Of a stretch of DNA of 35,899 nt, positions 1-7,371 are shown in pieces. Origin of the DNA: Bacteroidota bacterium (GTDB lineage Bacteria; Bacteroidota; Bacteroidia; Bacteroidales; VadinHA17); the NCBI GenBank assembly GCA_025350595.1, contig JANXXP010000382.1:1-35899 (forward strand), given 5' to 3'. Numbering within the stretch: the stretch's first letter is position 1; each line of letters opens with the position of its first letter. The position numbers were made by a program, and so were the translations under genes. The notes under the pieces were generated by a model. That model was not told where the DNA came from, did not search any database, and saw only the letters and a list, made by a program, of their open reading frames with translations.

Positions 1-32
1 GCACGCAGTGCGAGCTCGGCGCAGCCAAAACC
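1..32. repeat. Intergenic GC-rich repeat fragment at left edge
   Basis: This short GC-rich stretch contains CGCAGTGC (4-11) followed by CGGCGCAG (17-24). The same two blocks occur in the same order at 13490-13514, in a non-coding stretch of this window. That suggests both are copies of a dispersed intergenic repeat rather than coding sequence. The copy is cut by the window edge, so its full extent is unknown. Confidence 0.35.
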
Positions 33-88
33 AATTACTCCATTTAGGGTCATGGCAAATAATTGATTTTTAAGCAAAAAAAGTAACA

Positions 89-109
89 ACATGCTGTAAA
101 ACATGCTGT
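89..109. repeat. Short direct repeat ACATGCTGT x2
   Basis: ACATGCTGT occurs at 89-97 and again at 101-109, a 12-bp period. It lies just beyond the stop codon of the leftward gene that ends at 128. It is not an inverted repeat, so it is not a terminator stem. No function can be assigned. Confidence 0.4.
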
Positions 110-127
110 TAACTTTCTTTATTGTTT

Positions 128-535
128 TTACTTCTGAGACTTAACTTCTACAACTCCTGTTGATTTGGTTAGGGTGAGAGGTACTTCACCTTCTGTATAA
201 ACGGCTTTGCCAGTCATTTTAGCTGCATCTTCAAGTTTCAATTTTATAGACACATCCTGAGCTTCAACATATACTGAAAAGAAAAGACTATCATTTACAA
301 CAGATACTTTTTCAGCGGTAAGTGGAGAAGTATTTCCGTTAAATGTCATAGTTGCTGAATATTTTTTATCTGCCAGGCTAACTGCAATAGTTCCTGACTG
401 ATATCCCTGAGGAGCATAAGGCGCTTCAAAATTCCATGAACCAACAGGTCCGGCTTTTTTATTAGTATTTTGTGCGCTTACAGCTATGACAGAAAGAAAT
501 GAGATTACCAGGAGAGTTAAGATTTTACTTTTCAT
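128..535 (-). CDS. Small secreted hypothetical protein
   Basis: This 135-residue protein has a clear Sec signal peptide: Lys at 2 and 4, then a hydrophobic run, with likely cleavage after Ala-Gln near residue 22. The mature part is rich in Ser, Thr, Val and Lys and looks like a small beta-rich periplasmic or surface domain. No catalytic motif is visible, and I do not recognise the family. It lies last after the leftward sulfur genes, but the 130-bp gap and its own likely -7 box (559-566) suggest separate transcription. The start was chosen because the signal peptide begins exactly at this ATG. Confidence 0.75.
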   Translation of the reverse strand: MKSKILTLLVISFLSVIAVSAQNTNKKAGPVGSWNFEAPYAPQGYQSGTIAVSLADKKYSATMTFNGNTSPLTAEKVSVVNDSLFFSVYVEAQDVSIKLKLEDAAKMTGKAVYTEGEVPLTLTKSTGVVEVKSQK

Positions 536-558
536 AATGAGATTAATTAGTTAGATTT

Positions 559-566
559 CAAATATA
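559..566 (-). promoter_or_regulatory. Candidate -7 promoter box (TATATTTG)
   Basis: On the minus strand this reads TATATTTG, an exact match to the Bacteroidota -7 consensus TAnnTTTG, 24 bp upstream of the secreted-protein start at 535. No well-spaced -33 TTTG is evident, so the call rests on one box. Confidence 0.4.
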
Positions 567-616
567 GAAATCAATTTCCAAAAACCAATTTTATTTTTTA
601 GAATGATGATGAAAAG

Positions 617-643
617 GCAACAAGCAGCATGCAACAAGCAGCA
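617..643. repeat. 13-bp direct repeat GCAACAAGCAGCA
   Basis: GCAACAAGCAGCA is present at 617-629 and 631-643 with a 14-bp period, in the gap between the secreted protein and the rhodanese-like gene. A related GGCAACA-rich repeat occurs at 30920-30950, which hints at a dispersed class of short intergenic repeats. Confidence 0.5.
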
Positions 644-665
644 GGGAGATAATAAGATGCAGTGA

Positions 666-1289
666 TTAGCAACCTCCTGCAGCTTTCTTTTTCTTTATTC
701 CGGCTGTGATTGCCGGTTTAGCTGAAACAGTACTCTGATCCTGTGAAGGTTGAATTGCAGAACCCCCACCAAGGGCGGCACCTGCACTTTTACGAAAATC
801 GTATTTCGCGAATTCTTCATCGGGACTTGTTGATGCTGGTTTATTAGGATTAAGAATTGCGTCAAACCAATAGTTAAGCCCGCCTTCGAGAACAAAGTTG
901 TTATTATAACCCAGTTGCCTCGTAACCATCCATGCTTCATTTGCGGTCAGAGTACCATTTGAATAGAAAACATTCATCTTTCCATCCTGGTTAAGGATAT
1001 CGGCGTATTTTTCAGAAAGCAGATCAGTAACCGGAATATTAATCGCACCCTGAAGGTTGAACTTTTCGAATTCATCCTGACTTCTTACATCAATTAGACG
1101 AAGGGTTGGGTCCTTTTTAATTATCATATCAGCCACTGCGTCCGGAGTGAGATACTGAGTTCGGGTATTGACTTCACCCAATAACTGTTCCGCTGTCAGT
1201 TTGTAAGGTTTCGTCTTATTCTGAGGAACAGCTGCAATGATTAATCCCATTGGGATGATGAATAATGCTAATAATCTTAAAGGTTTCAT
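666..1289 (-). CDS. Exported rhodanese-like protein lacking catalytic Cys, C-terminal Cys
   Basis: This is a 207-residue protein with an N-terminal hydrophobic anchor or signal (residues 4-21) followed by a rhodanese fold at about residues 48-145. The CH2A-type motif LIDVRS (65-70) and the helix after the active loop are present. The active-site loop reads YSNGT, so the sulfur-carrying Cys is replaced by Ser110. The only cysteine in the whole protein is its last residue, Cys207, after a Lys-rich tail ending KKKKAAGGC. Classical thiosulfate sulfurtransferase chemistry in the loop is therefore unlikely; the terminal Cys could carry persulfide instead (inference). It sits 36 bp downstream of two YeeE-type sulfur transporter genes. 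An in-frame ATG three codons upstream (1298) is an alternative start. Confidence 0.85.
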   Translation of the reverse strand: MKPLRLLALFIIPMGLIIAAVPQNKTKPYKLTAEQLLGEVNTRTQYLTPDAVADMIIKKDPTLRLIDVRSQDEFEKFNLQGAINIPVTDLLSEKYADILNQDGKMNVFYSNGTLTANEAWMVTRQLGYNNNFVLEGGLNYWFDAILNPNKPASTSPDEEFAKYDFRKSAGAALGGGSAIQPSQDQSTVSAKPAITAGIKKKKAAGGC

Positions 1290-1325
1290 ATTGGTCAATT
1301 TATATGTTGTATTTGATGTATTTCT

Positions 1326-1916
1326 TTAATATTCTTCCCTTGGAAATTTTTTCTCAGCCCATTCAGCTACCCAGAACATTGCCAAAGCAACCATAATTAG
1401 CAGGATTGCAAATACTCCGTCAGTGAGTCCGAGAGTTGTGCTAATTTTTGGAGAGCCCAGGAATTTTGCAAGATACATTCCATCCCATATTGGGTAACCT
1501 ATGCCAAAGATGAATACTCCCAGGAATAACCCTCCGATAAAAACGAAGGCATCAAGTTTGCCGATTGAGGCACCGCAAAAGCTTGTACCTGGACAATATC
1601 CTCCCATAATAAATCCTGCTCCCATAATAATTCCTCCAACAATCGCTGATGTCAGATAGGTTGGATTTACATAAACCATACTAAGATCTATCCAGCCAAA
1701 AAGGCTGAAGAAAAGTAGTCCGAGCATAGCGGTTATTGCAGCTGTAAAAAATACTTTCAATACAACTGTGTCATATCCATAAAAGACGCCGGCGAGTTTT
1801 CTGCTGGATGAAAAACCGCTTTGTTCCAAAACAAAACCAAATCCAATCCCAATAATGAAGGCAAGAAAGAGGTTTGTGTTTTCTGATATTAATTCGTTAA
1901 CTGATAATGGTCCCAT
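1326..1916 (-). CDS. YeeE/YedE family sulfur transporter half (PmpB/TsuA-like)
   Basis: This is a 196-residue integral membrane protein with about five to six hydrophobic segments. The family's Gly/Cys signature appears as GGYCPGTSFCG, with Cys108 and Cys114. In the characterised thiosulfate transporter TsuA (YeeE), conserved cysteines in such loops pass thiosulfate through the membrane; here the family is split into two half-size proteins, as in PmpA/PmpB. The partner half is encoded just upstream on the same strand (1993-2526). Neighbouring polysulfide reductase and rhodanese genes support transport of thiosulfate or another sulfane-sulfur species. The exact substrate cannot be read from sequence. 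Confidence 0.88.
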   Translation of the reverse strand: MGPLSVNELISENTNLFLAFIIGIGFGFVLEQSGFSSSRKLAGVFYGYDTVVLKVFFTAAITAMLGLLFFSLFGWIDLSMVYVNPTYLTSAIVGGIIMGAGFIMGGYCPGTSFCGASIGKLDAFVFIGGLFLGVFIFGIGYPIWDGMYLAKFLGSPKISTTLGLTDGVFAILLIMVALAMFWVAEWAEKKFPREEY

Positions 1917-1992
1917 TTGAATGTCTTTTTATCTGATTATCTAAATGTCTGATTGTCTTTCTTTCATAAAGCCGTTGCGCCTTTTAGCCGTT

Positions 1993-2526
1993 TTATATCC
2001 AGTTCTTCCTGAAGAAATAAGCCAGCGCGAACGCGGTTCCGAATATTGCCATCATAGTTATAAATCCTCCAAGGGAAAGCACTGCCATCCCGCTTAGGGC
2101 AGAGCCACTGGTGCAGCCTCTTCCGAGCTGCGATCCAAAGCCAAAGAGCACTCCGCCTCCCAGTGCAAGGAACAATCTCTTCATTGATGTGATTTTAGGA
2201 GAGTGTTCAACCTTAAATTTCAGACGACCTGCAAATGCGCCCGATAGAAATCCCCCTACCAGAACACCCAGCATTTCAAATACCAGCCATGTTTTCATGG
2301 GGTTCCCAGCATGTGATTGTCTGAATTCTTTAACAAATCCCGAGGACTCTGAGGAAACTGGAGCGATAGTTGTTTCGACGGTTACAATTGCACTTTTAAT
2401 AGCACCGCTGGCACCAAGCCCGCGACCTGACACAAAATTTGCTGCCAGAAGAACAATTCCAAGTAATACCCCGCCTATATAAGGATTAAGGTACTTTGTT
2501 TTTTTTATTTCGATCGATTTTGCCAT
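1993..2526 (-). CDS. YeeE/YedE family sulfur transporter half (PmpA-like)
   Basis: This 177-residue membrane protein is the second half-size YeeE/YedE member. Hydrophobic segments lie at about residues 15-35, 82-100, 117-135 and 145-172, with the signature LGRGCTSGSALSG around Cys138. A periplasmic-like loop (about 45-80) contains no cysteine. It is 76 bp upstream of the other half and probably forms a heteromeric channel or transporter with it. It lies downstream of the reductase genes with a 99-bp gap, so read-through or a separate promoter are both possible. Confidence 0.87.
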   Translation of the reverse strand: MAKSIEIKKTKYLNPYIGGVLLGIVLLAANFVSGRGLGASGAIKSAIVTVETTIAPVSSESSGFVKEFRQSHAGNPMKTWLVFEMLGVLVGGFLSGAFAGRLKFKVEHSPKITSMKRLFLALGGGVLFGFGSQLGRGCTSGSALSGMAVLSLGGFITMMAIFGTAFALAYFFRKNWI

Positions 2527-2606
2527 GTGTTATCTTTTTACAAATTTTTCATTTTATCATTATGGTCCGAGGTGTGCAGTGTGTGCTTTTACTTTACCGC
2601 AAACCT

Positions 2607-2620
2607 CATACCGCATACCG
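2607..2620. repeat. Heptamer repeat CATACCG x2
   Basis: CATACCG is repeated in tandem at 2607-2613 and 2614-2620, in the gap between the YeeE and NrfD-type genes. Its reverse complement, CGGTATG, is the same unit that opens the longer heptamer array at 35806-35840. Confidence 0.5.
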
Positions 2621-2625
2621 GTTAC

Positions 2626-3567
2626 CTAATATAGCCACCTACTCACCTGTCCGGCATAAACTATTATAAACCGAAGCATCAGGCTGCCAAATATTACCAT
2701 AACTGCCGGCATCATTGCAGGGATATGAAACTTGCCCAGCTCCATAATCTCCAAAAGAGCAGGAATGAGCATTCCCAGAATAACCACAAATATCCAGAAT
2801 GACATTGTATAAGGTCCTCCAAGAAACATTTTTGCTGCTTCAATCTGAACCTGAGTACTTGCATTAAATCCCATGAACATATGAATTATCAGAAATAATT
2901 CAATTCCTATCAGTACCAGATCTACCCTTGCAAATTGTTTACGTTCCATCGTATTTTTAGACAGAAGTAAAGTAGCTGCTGCTCCGGCGGAAAGTCCGGA
3001 AGCAAGGAACAGAGGTCCAAGAATCGATGTATTCCAGAGTGGACGTGCGTTAAAAGCTGAAAGCAAAATCCCTGTGTATATACCTAATATGATTGCGTAA
3101 ATTAGCATTACCCAGGCTAATGCTATCTTGTATTTATTGAAAAAAGATTCAAGATCAAACAAGATCTTAAACTTCCAGTCCCAGCGAGGGAAAATATCCT
3201 TTATATGCAGCGCACACCATATAAAGGATACTGGGGTAATAACCATTAGCGTCCATGCGCCCCATGACATTGGCGACTGCAACCTGATATTAGTGTATAA
3301 CTGCCAGAAAAACAACTTGTGACGCAAATCAATAAATAAAGCAATTAACCCCAGAACAAGTAAAAATGGTGCAAGAAACGGGGTAATTCGTACAGCGGTT
3401 TTATAATCTTTTTCCCTTCCTCTTATAAAATAGAGAGCTGCGATTGCAAGAATACCTGCAGCCATTCCTCCAAGAAACAGATAAAGGGATATCTGCCAGT
3501 GCCAGATATGCAGATGCGGATCAATAAGTTGATTCATCCTTCCGCTTACAATAGTTTCTTCTTTCAT
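2626..3567 (-). CDS. psrC: NrfD/PsrC-type membrane subunit of polysulfide/thiosulfate reductase
   Basis: This 313-residue protein has eight strongly hydrophobic segments, as expected for the NrfD/PsrC family that anchors molybdoenzymes and exchanges electrons with menaquinone. The N-terminal IWHWQISLYLFLGG element is typical of the first helix in this family. It has no heme-binding CxxCH. It follows the ferredoxin-like subunit gene by 21 bp and completes a PsrA-PsrB-PsrC set, so it is the quinone-facing membrane subunit. The direction in the cell (quinol to sulfur compound, or the reverse) cannot be decided from this subunit. Confidence 0.9.
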   Translation of the reverse strand: MKEETIVSGRMNQLIDPHLHIWHWQISLYLFLGGMAAGILAIAALYFIRGREKDYKTAVRITPFLAPFLLVLGLIALFIDLRHKLFFWQLYTNIRLQSPMSWGAWTLMVITPVSFIWCALHIKDIFPRWDWKFKILFDLESFFNKYKIALAWVMLIYAIILGIYTGILLSAFNARPLWNTSILGPLFLASGLSAGAAATLLLSKNTMERKQFARVDLVLIGIELFLIIHMFMGFNASTQVQIEAAKMFLGGPYTMSFWIFVVILGMLIPALLEIMELGKFHIPAMMPAVMVIFGSLMLRFIIVYAGQVSRWLY

Positions 3568-3588
3568 ATTTAACTGATAATTAACATT

Positions 3589-4122
3589 CTAGATTAGGAA
3601 GTACAATTGAGGATTTGTTCCTGCTTCCGGTATAAGCGTCTTGAATTTTCTCCTTTTCAGTATAACAGAAACATTACTGTTAAGGTCGTGAAGATCACCA
3701 AAGTAGAGGCATTTTGTAGGACATACTGCCACGCACGCGGGAGACAATCCGTTTTTAATCCTGTGTTCGCAGAAGGTACATTTATCAACATAACCTGCCG
3801 GATGAGGATATCGTGCATCGTAAGGACATGAGGCCATACAGGCTCCGCATCCGATACATTTATTGTGATCAACAACGACTATCCCCCCTTCAATCTTTTG
3901 ACTTGCACCGGTAGGGCAACACCTTACACATGGTGCATTTTCACAATGATTGCACCGCTCCGACCTGATCTCCATTTCAAGTTGTGGATAAGTTCCGTCC
4001 ATTACCTCAACAACCCAATCACGGCAGAAACCGATTGGAACATTGTTTTCGGTCTGACAGGCTACAACACAATCGCTGCATCCTACGCATTTCCTGGTAT
4101 CTACTGCCATTGCGTATCTCAT
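3589..4122 (-). CDS. psrB: Four-cluster ferredoxin subunit PsrB-like
   Basis: This 177-residue protein has four ferredoxin Cys motifs: CVGCSDC, CNHCENAPC with CCP, CIGCGACMASC and CTFC with a C-terminal CVAVC. That is the standard pattern for electron-transfer subunits of the DMSO reductase family (PsrB, PhsB, TtrB). It would carry electrons between the NrfD-type membrane subunit and the catalytic subunit on the outer face of the membrane. It has no signal peptide of its own, as expected if it is exported in complex with the Tat-targeted PsrA. Its ATG overlaps the psrA stop codon (ATGA, 4119-4122), which implies translational coupling. Confidence 0.93.
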   Translation of the reverse strand: MRYAMAVDTRKCVGCSDCVVACQTENNVPIGFCRDWVVEVMDGTYPQLEMEIRSERCNHCENAPCVRCCPTGASQKIEGGIVVVDHNKCIGCGACMASCPYDARYPHPAGYVDKCTFCEHRIKNGLSPACVAVCPTKCLYFGDLHDLNSNVSVILKRRKFKTLIPEAGTNPQLYFLI

Positions 4123-6356
4123 GATGCAACCTCCTTCTCAGTTTTCTCTGTTACAAATGTTACAAAATTGCCTCTCATCCCTGTTCCTCCCATAATCGGA
4201 TCGATCAATACTTTTGTAATAAGCTGTGTATCGCTTGCGCCTTTTCCAAAACAGCGTTCCAATTGCTTCTGACCATGTCCGAATCCATGAACCATATATA
4301 TTGAGTCCCAGCGGATCCTCTCTGTTATTCTTACTTTAATAGGGAAATCAGAAACAACTCCATCCTGATTTTTCAGCCAGATATACTGACCTGCTTTCAA
4401 TCCCCACTCTTTTGACACCTTAGGGTTAACCCATACTGAATTTTCCTTCATCAGGTCAGTAAGATTCGGGTTATTTAAAGTCCTTCCAAAAGTGTGCATT
4501 GGTGCACGACCATAAATAAGACGGTAAAAGCCTTCAGCTGGTTCTTCATGAGCAACATATTTTGGAAGAGGATCAAAACCTGCATCCTCAAAAGCTTTAG
4601 AAAATAATTCAATCTTTCCTGAATCTGTCGAAAATACAACGTCTTCATTTTCTGCAAAATATAGATCATCAGCCTCTCTTTCGGATGTCTTAACTCCTAC
4701 CCGCTGCATCTCTTCAAGAGAAGAACCAATCTGTTTAAGCTGCCAGTCAAGCAATTCCTCCTGTTTTTCAAACGGAACATAAGCTTCAAGACCAAGATTA
4801 ACTGCAAGGCCTCTGGCAATATTATAACCTGACCTGGTACTATTCTTTGCTTCAGCGGCTGGCATCCTGAGAGCAATAGCCGGTTTACGGTAAGGACTGA
4901 TTCTCAGCGCATCATAGCGTTCAAGATAGGTACATTCAGGAAGAACAACATCAGCCCATCCTGTAATTTCCATCGGCATAGTATCTATAGCAACAATAAG
5001 ATCAAGATTCTGAATTGCTTTAATAGTATCCGGCCGATTTGGGATGGATGATATAAGATTTGTTCCGTTAACAATCCATCCTTTTATTAATATTCCGGGC
5101 TTGTTCTCAGGAATTGAAGCAGCGATCAGAGCATTCGAAACCGGAGAACTTGCGATAGGGTATTTACCAGGAAAGGCATCGGTCCAGGTCTTTTTAGGTT
5201 CAGGATACTTTGGGATTTTAGCAGAGGGGACAGCAAATTTTGCAGGTCTGTAAAATCCACCGCGCCGGCCCCAAGAACCTAAAAGTGCATTTAAAATAGC
5301 AACAGCACGAACCCGCTGTGTATCATCACCGTACCACGTTACATGACGACCAGGATGCACAATAACTGAAGGAGAAGCATCGGCCATCTCTTTGGCGGTT
5401 TTTCTGATAAGATCTGGTTTGATAGTTGTAATTCCATAAGCCCATTCAGGAGTAAAATCCTTTACATGTTCTTTTAGTTTGTCGAATCCAGAACAATATT
5501 TTTCGACATACTTTTTATCGTAATAATCGTTAAAAATTATCTCGTTAATCCAGGCCAGAAGTAATGCAATATCCGTAGATGGCTTTATGGGAAGCCAGAA
5601 TTTTGATTTGCCTGCTGCTGTTGAGAATCTTGGATCGACAGTAATTATTGTCACTCCTTTATCTATAGCATCCGACATCTCCTGAATCTGTCCGTTATGC
5701 ATGTTCTCACCAATGTGAGATCCAATGAGGACAAGACATTTTGTATCGCGTATATCAGTTATTTCAGGAGAGTAAACTTCCTCTCCGAATGTAGCCATAA
5801 ATGCTTCATCTCTTGGCCCACGACATTGGGCATAAGATGGTTCTGCAATATTTGACGAGCCATAAGCTTTTGTCAGATTTGTATAATAAGCGCTTCCTGA
5901 GCCGTGTGTAAATAAAGCCATACTTTCAGGACCATATTTTGAAGAGATGTCCTTCATTTTAGCTGCAATATATTCAAATGCTTCATCCCATGAGGCTTCC
6001 CTGAATACCTGCTTTCCCCGCTCTTTAACTCTTATCAGTGGTGTTTTTAATCTGTCTTCATCATAGTACATTCCAACTCCACCTGTCCCACGAGGACAAA
6101 ATCGGCCATTACTATGCTGATCTTCATCATTCCCTATGATCTTCCAGATTTTACCTTCAGATGTTTTGTAAACCCATCCTGCACATTTCCAGAAACATAC
6201 CTCACAGTAAGTTGGTGTTCTCTTAAGATCCACCCTTAGCTTACTGGCATTTTCAGGTGAGGAAATCAATTTGATTGCACCATATGTTCCTGAGCTCATT
6301 GCAAGAACACCGGCTCCCATTGCTGAAATTTTAATAAAATCTCTTCTGCTGGTCAT
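4119..6356 (-). CDS. psrA: Molybdopterin catalytic subunit, polysulfide/thiosulfate reductase type
   Basis: This is a 745-residue member of the DMSO reductase superfamily. It opens with a Tat signal (SRRDFIK at 3-9 followed by a hydrophobic run). The N-terminal [4Fe-4S] site is Cys51, Cys54, Cys58 and Cys87, the last in FCPRG. Cys178, in SYAQCRGPRD, is placed to be the molybdenum ligand, as in PsrA/PhsA. The length matches PsrA and PhsA (about 750-765) rather than tetrathionate reductase or SoeA, which are longer. Downstream YeeE transporters and a rhodanese support a polysulfide or thiosulfate substrate. Thiosulfate versus polysulfide, or oxidation instead of reduction, stays open. It starts 47 bp after the stop of the fnr-like gene on the same strand. 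Confidence 0.88.
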   Translation of the reverse strand: MTSRRDFIKISAMGAGVLAMSSGTYGAIKLISSPENASKLRVDLKRTPTYCEVCFWKCAGWVYKTSEGKIWKIIGNDEDQHSNGRFCPRGTGGVGMYYDEDRLKTPLIRVKERGKQVFREASWDEAFEYIAAKMKDISSKYGPESMALFTHGSGSAYYTNLTKAYGSSNIAEPSYAQCRGPRDEAFMATFGEEVYSPEITDIRDTKCLVLIGSHIGENMHNGQIQEMSDAIDKGVTIITVDPRFSTAAGKSKFWLPIKPSTDIALLLAWINEIIFNDYYDKKYVEKYCSGFDKLKEHVKDFTPEWAYGITTIKPDLIRKTAKEMADASPSVIVHPGRHVTWYGDDTQRVRAVAILNALLGSWGRRGGFYRPAKFAVPSAKIPKYPEPKKTWTDAFPGKYPIASSPVSNALIAASIPENKPGILIKGWIVNGTNLISSIPNRPDTIKAIQNLDLIVAIDTMPMEITGWADVVLPECTYLERYDALRISPYRKPAIALRMPAAEAKNSTRSGYNIARGLAVNLGLEAYVPFEKQEELLDWQLKQIGSSLEEMQRVGVKTSEREADDLYFAENEDVVFSTDSGKIELFSKAFEDAGFDPLPKYVAHEEPAEGFYRLIYGRAPMHTFGRTLNNPNLTDLMKENSVWVNPKVSKEWGLKAGQYIWLKNQDGVVSDFPIKVRITERIRWDSIYMVHGFGHGQKQLERCFGKGASDTQLITKVLIDPIMGGTGMRGNFVTFVTEKTEKEVAS

Positions 6357-6403
6357 AAATTATATTATAGTCATTGATTGAATGGAAAAACCGAATATGA
6401 AAA

Positions 6404-7105
6404 CTATCCCAGCCTGCTTATCTTATCAAGTTTCTTTATATTATTGATCACAATATTTTTACCAGAGATAGTAATGATTTCTTCATCATTGAATTTTGCC
6501 AGAACACGACCCGTACTTTCTCTTGATGTTCCAACCATGTCAGCAATCTCACGCCTACTTAACGGAATCTGAAATTTGGTGCTTGAAAAAACAACCCTGG
6601 AAAAATAGATTAACATATCAGCGATACGTCCGTAAGTTTTCTTATTGCTCTGCGCAATAAATCTGTGAAAATTATAAAGGCTCTCTCTTCCAACGGATGA
6701 AAGAATTTCAAACGCAAAATTCCCGTTACTTTTGATCATTTGGGTAAAGATATCAATGTCAATATAACAAACCTTAAGCTCAGTAAGAGCTGAGTAAGAG
6801 TAATGATTTATCTTATCGCCAAAAAGGGAAGTCAAACCAAGGTATGAATGAGGGAGAATTATCTGGAGAATTTGTTCCTTATTATCTGGCTTGATGAGAT
6901 ATTCTTTAACCAGTCCTGATCTCAGATAAATAATATGTGATATAGGATATCCTGCATTCAGAATATTGGTCTTTCGGTTTATTTCACTTATATACCGGTT
7001 ATTAGTAATTAACTCCAGTTCTGTTTCACTCAGTTTTTCGGTTGCACAAGACTTATCAAGACAGTCATGACATTTATTAGTAGCCGGTTTTGGTGTTCTG
7101 GTCAT
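6404..7105 (-). CDS. FNR-like Crp-family regulator with Fe-S cysteines and CRP-type recognition helix
   Basis: This 233-residue Crp/Fnr regulator has an N-terminal CHDC plus Cys20 (Cys12, 15, 20) and a fourth Cys113 in ELKVCYIDID. This is the spacing and place of the FNR [4Fe-4S] ligands (Cys20, 23, 29, 122 in E. coli). A cyclic-nucleotide-type beta roll, long dimer helix and winged HTH follow. The recognition helix reads SRESTGRVL, with Arg195, Glu196 and Arg200 at the CRP Arg180/Glu181/Arg185 positions, so TGTGA half-sites are predicted. Two such palindromes lie just upstream. The ATG at 7105 was chosen because the Cys cluster then sits where it does in FNR; an upstream ATG at 7174 would place the start inside the operator. 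It is likely an oxygen or NO sensor controlling the sulfur genes on both sides. Confidence 0.88.
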   Translation of the reverse strand: MTRTPKPATNKCHDCLDKSCATEKLSETELELITNNRYISEINRKTNILNAGYPISHIIYLRSGLVKEYLIKPDNKEQILQIILPHSYLGLTSLFGDKINHYSYSALTELKVCYIDIDIFTQMIKSNGNFAFEILSSVGRESLYNFHRFIAQSNKKTYGRIADMLIYFSRVVFSSTKFQIPLSRREIADMVGTSRESTGRVLAKFNDEEIITISGKNIVINNIKKLDKISRLG

Positions 7106-7130
7106 ATTAGAATATCTGTATATCTGAATA

Positions 7131-7138
7131 CAAAGATA
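7131..7138 (-). promoter_or_regulatory. Candidate -7 box for the fnr-like gene (TATCTTTG)
   Basis: On the minus strand the sequence is TATCTTTG, an exact TAnnTTTG match, 26 bp upstream of the chosen start codon. The implied start site is near 7128. That places the centre of the first palindrome (7167.5) about 40 bp upstream, close to a class II activator position. Confidence 0.5.
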
Positions 7139-7159
7139 TAAATTAGATTCCTTTTTTTT

Positions 7160-7175
7160 TGTGATATTGATCACA
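7160..7175. promoter_or_regulatory. CRP-type palindrome TGTGA-N6-TCACA (operator 1)
   Basis: TGTGATATTGATCACA is a perfect match to the CRP-type consensus TGTGA-N6-TCACA and lies between the divergent sulfur operons. The regulator encoded next to it carries the matching recognition residues. The site is predicted to be its operator. Confidence 0.7.
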
Positions 7176-7181
7176 CTTTAT

Positions 7182-7197
7182 TGTGTCATATCTCACA
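7182..7197. promoter_or_regulatory. Second CRP-type near-palindrome TGTG-N8-CACA (operator 2)
   Basis: TGTGTCATATCTCACA has TGTG and CACA arms with the same total length as operator 1. It is offset from operator 1 by exactly 22 bp, about two helical turns, so two dimers would bind on the same DNA face. Confidence 0.55.
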
Positions 7198-7331
7198 GCG
7201 TGTCGATTTTAAGCCACTTCCAGTCATTCACATTTTTATGATTTTCGCACTTCAGATACATCGTAAATGCACATGCAATGGTCAAAAACAAATATTTATC
7301 ATATTTATGCATATAAATATATAAGTAACTA

Positions 7332-7339
7332 TATATTTG
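7332..7339 (+). promoter_or_regulatory. Candidate -7 box of the sqr operon (TATATTTG)
   Basis: TATATTTG matches TAnnTTTG exactly and lies 33 bp upstream of the flavoprotein start codon at 7372. No clear -33 TTTG is present at the usual distance, which would fit a promoter that needs an activator. The palindromes lie about 150 bp upstream. Confidence 0.45.
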
Positions 7340-7371
7340 TATTGTGAATTAATTAACAGTACAGATTTGAT

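Noticed and set aside
1-53. Possible partial leftward CDS starting with ATG at 53
   Set aside because: Only 17 codons are visible, and the segment shares GC-rich blocks with non-coding repeat DNA at 13490-13514.
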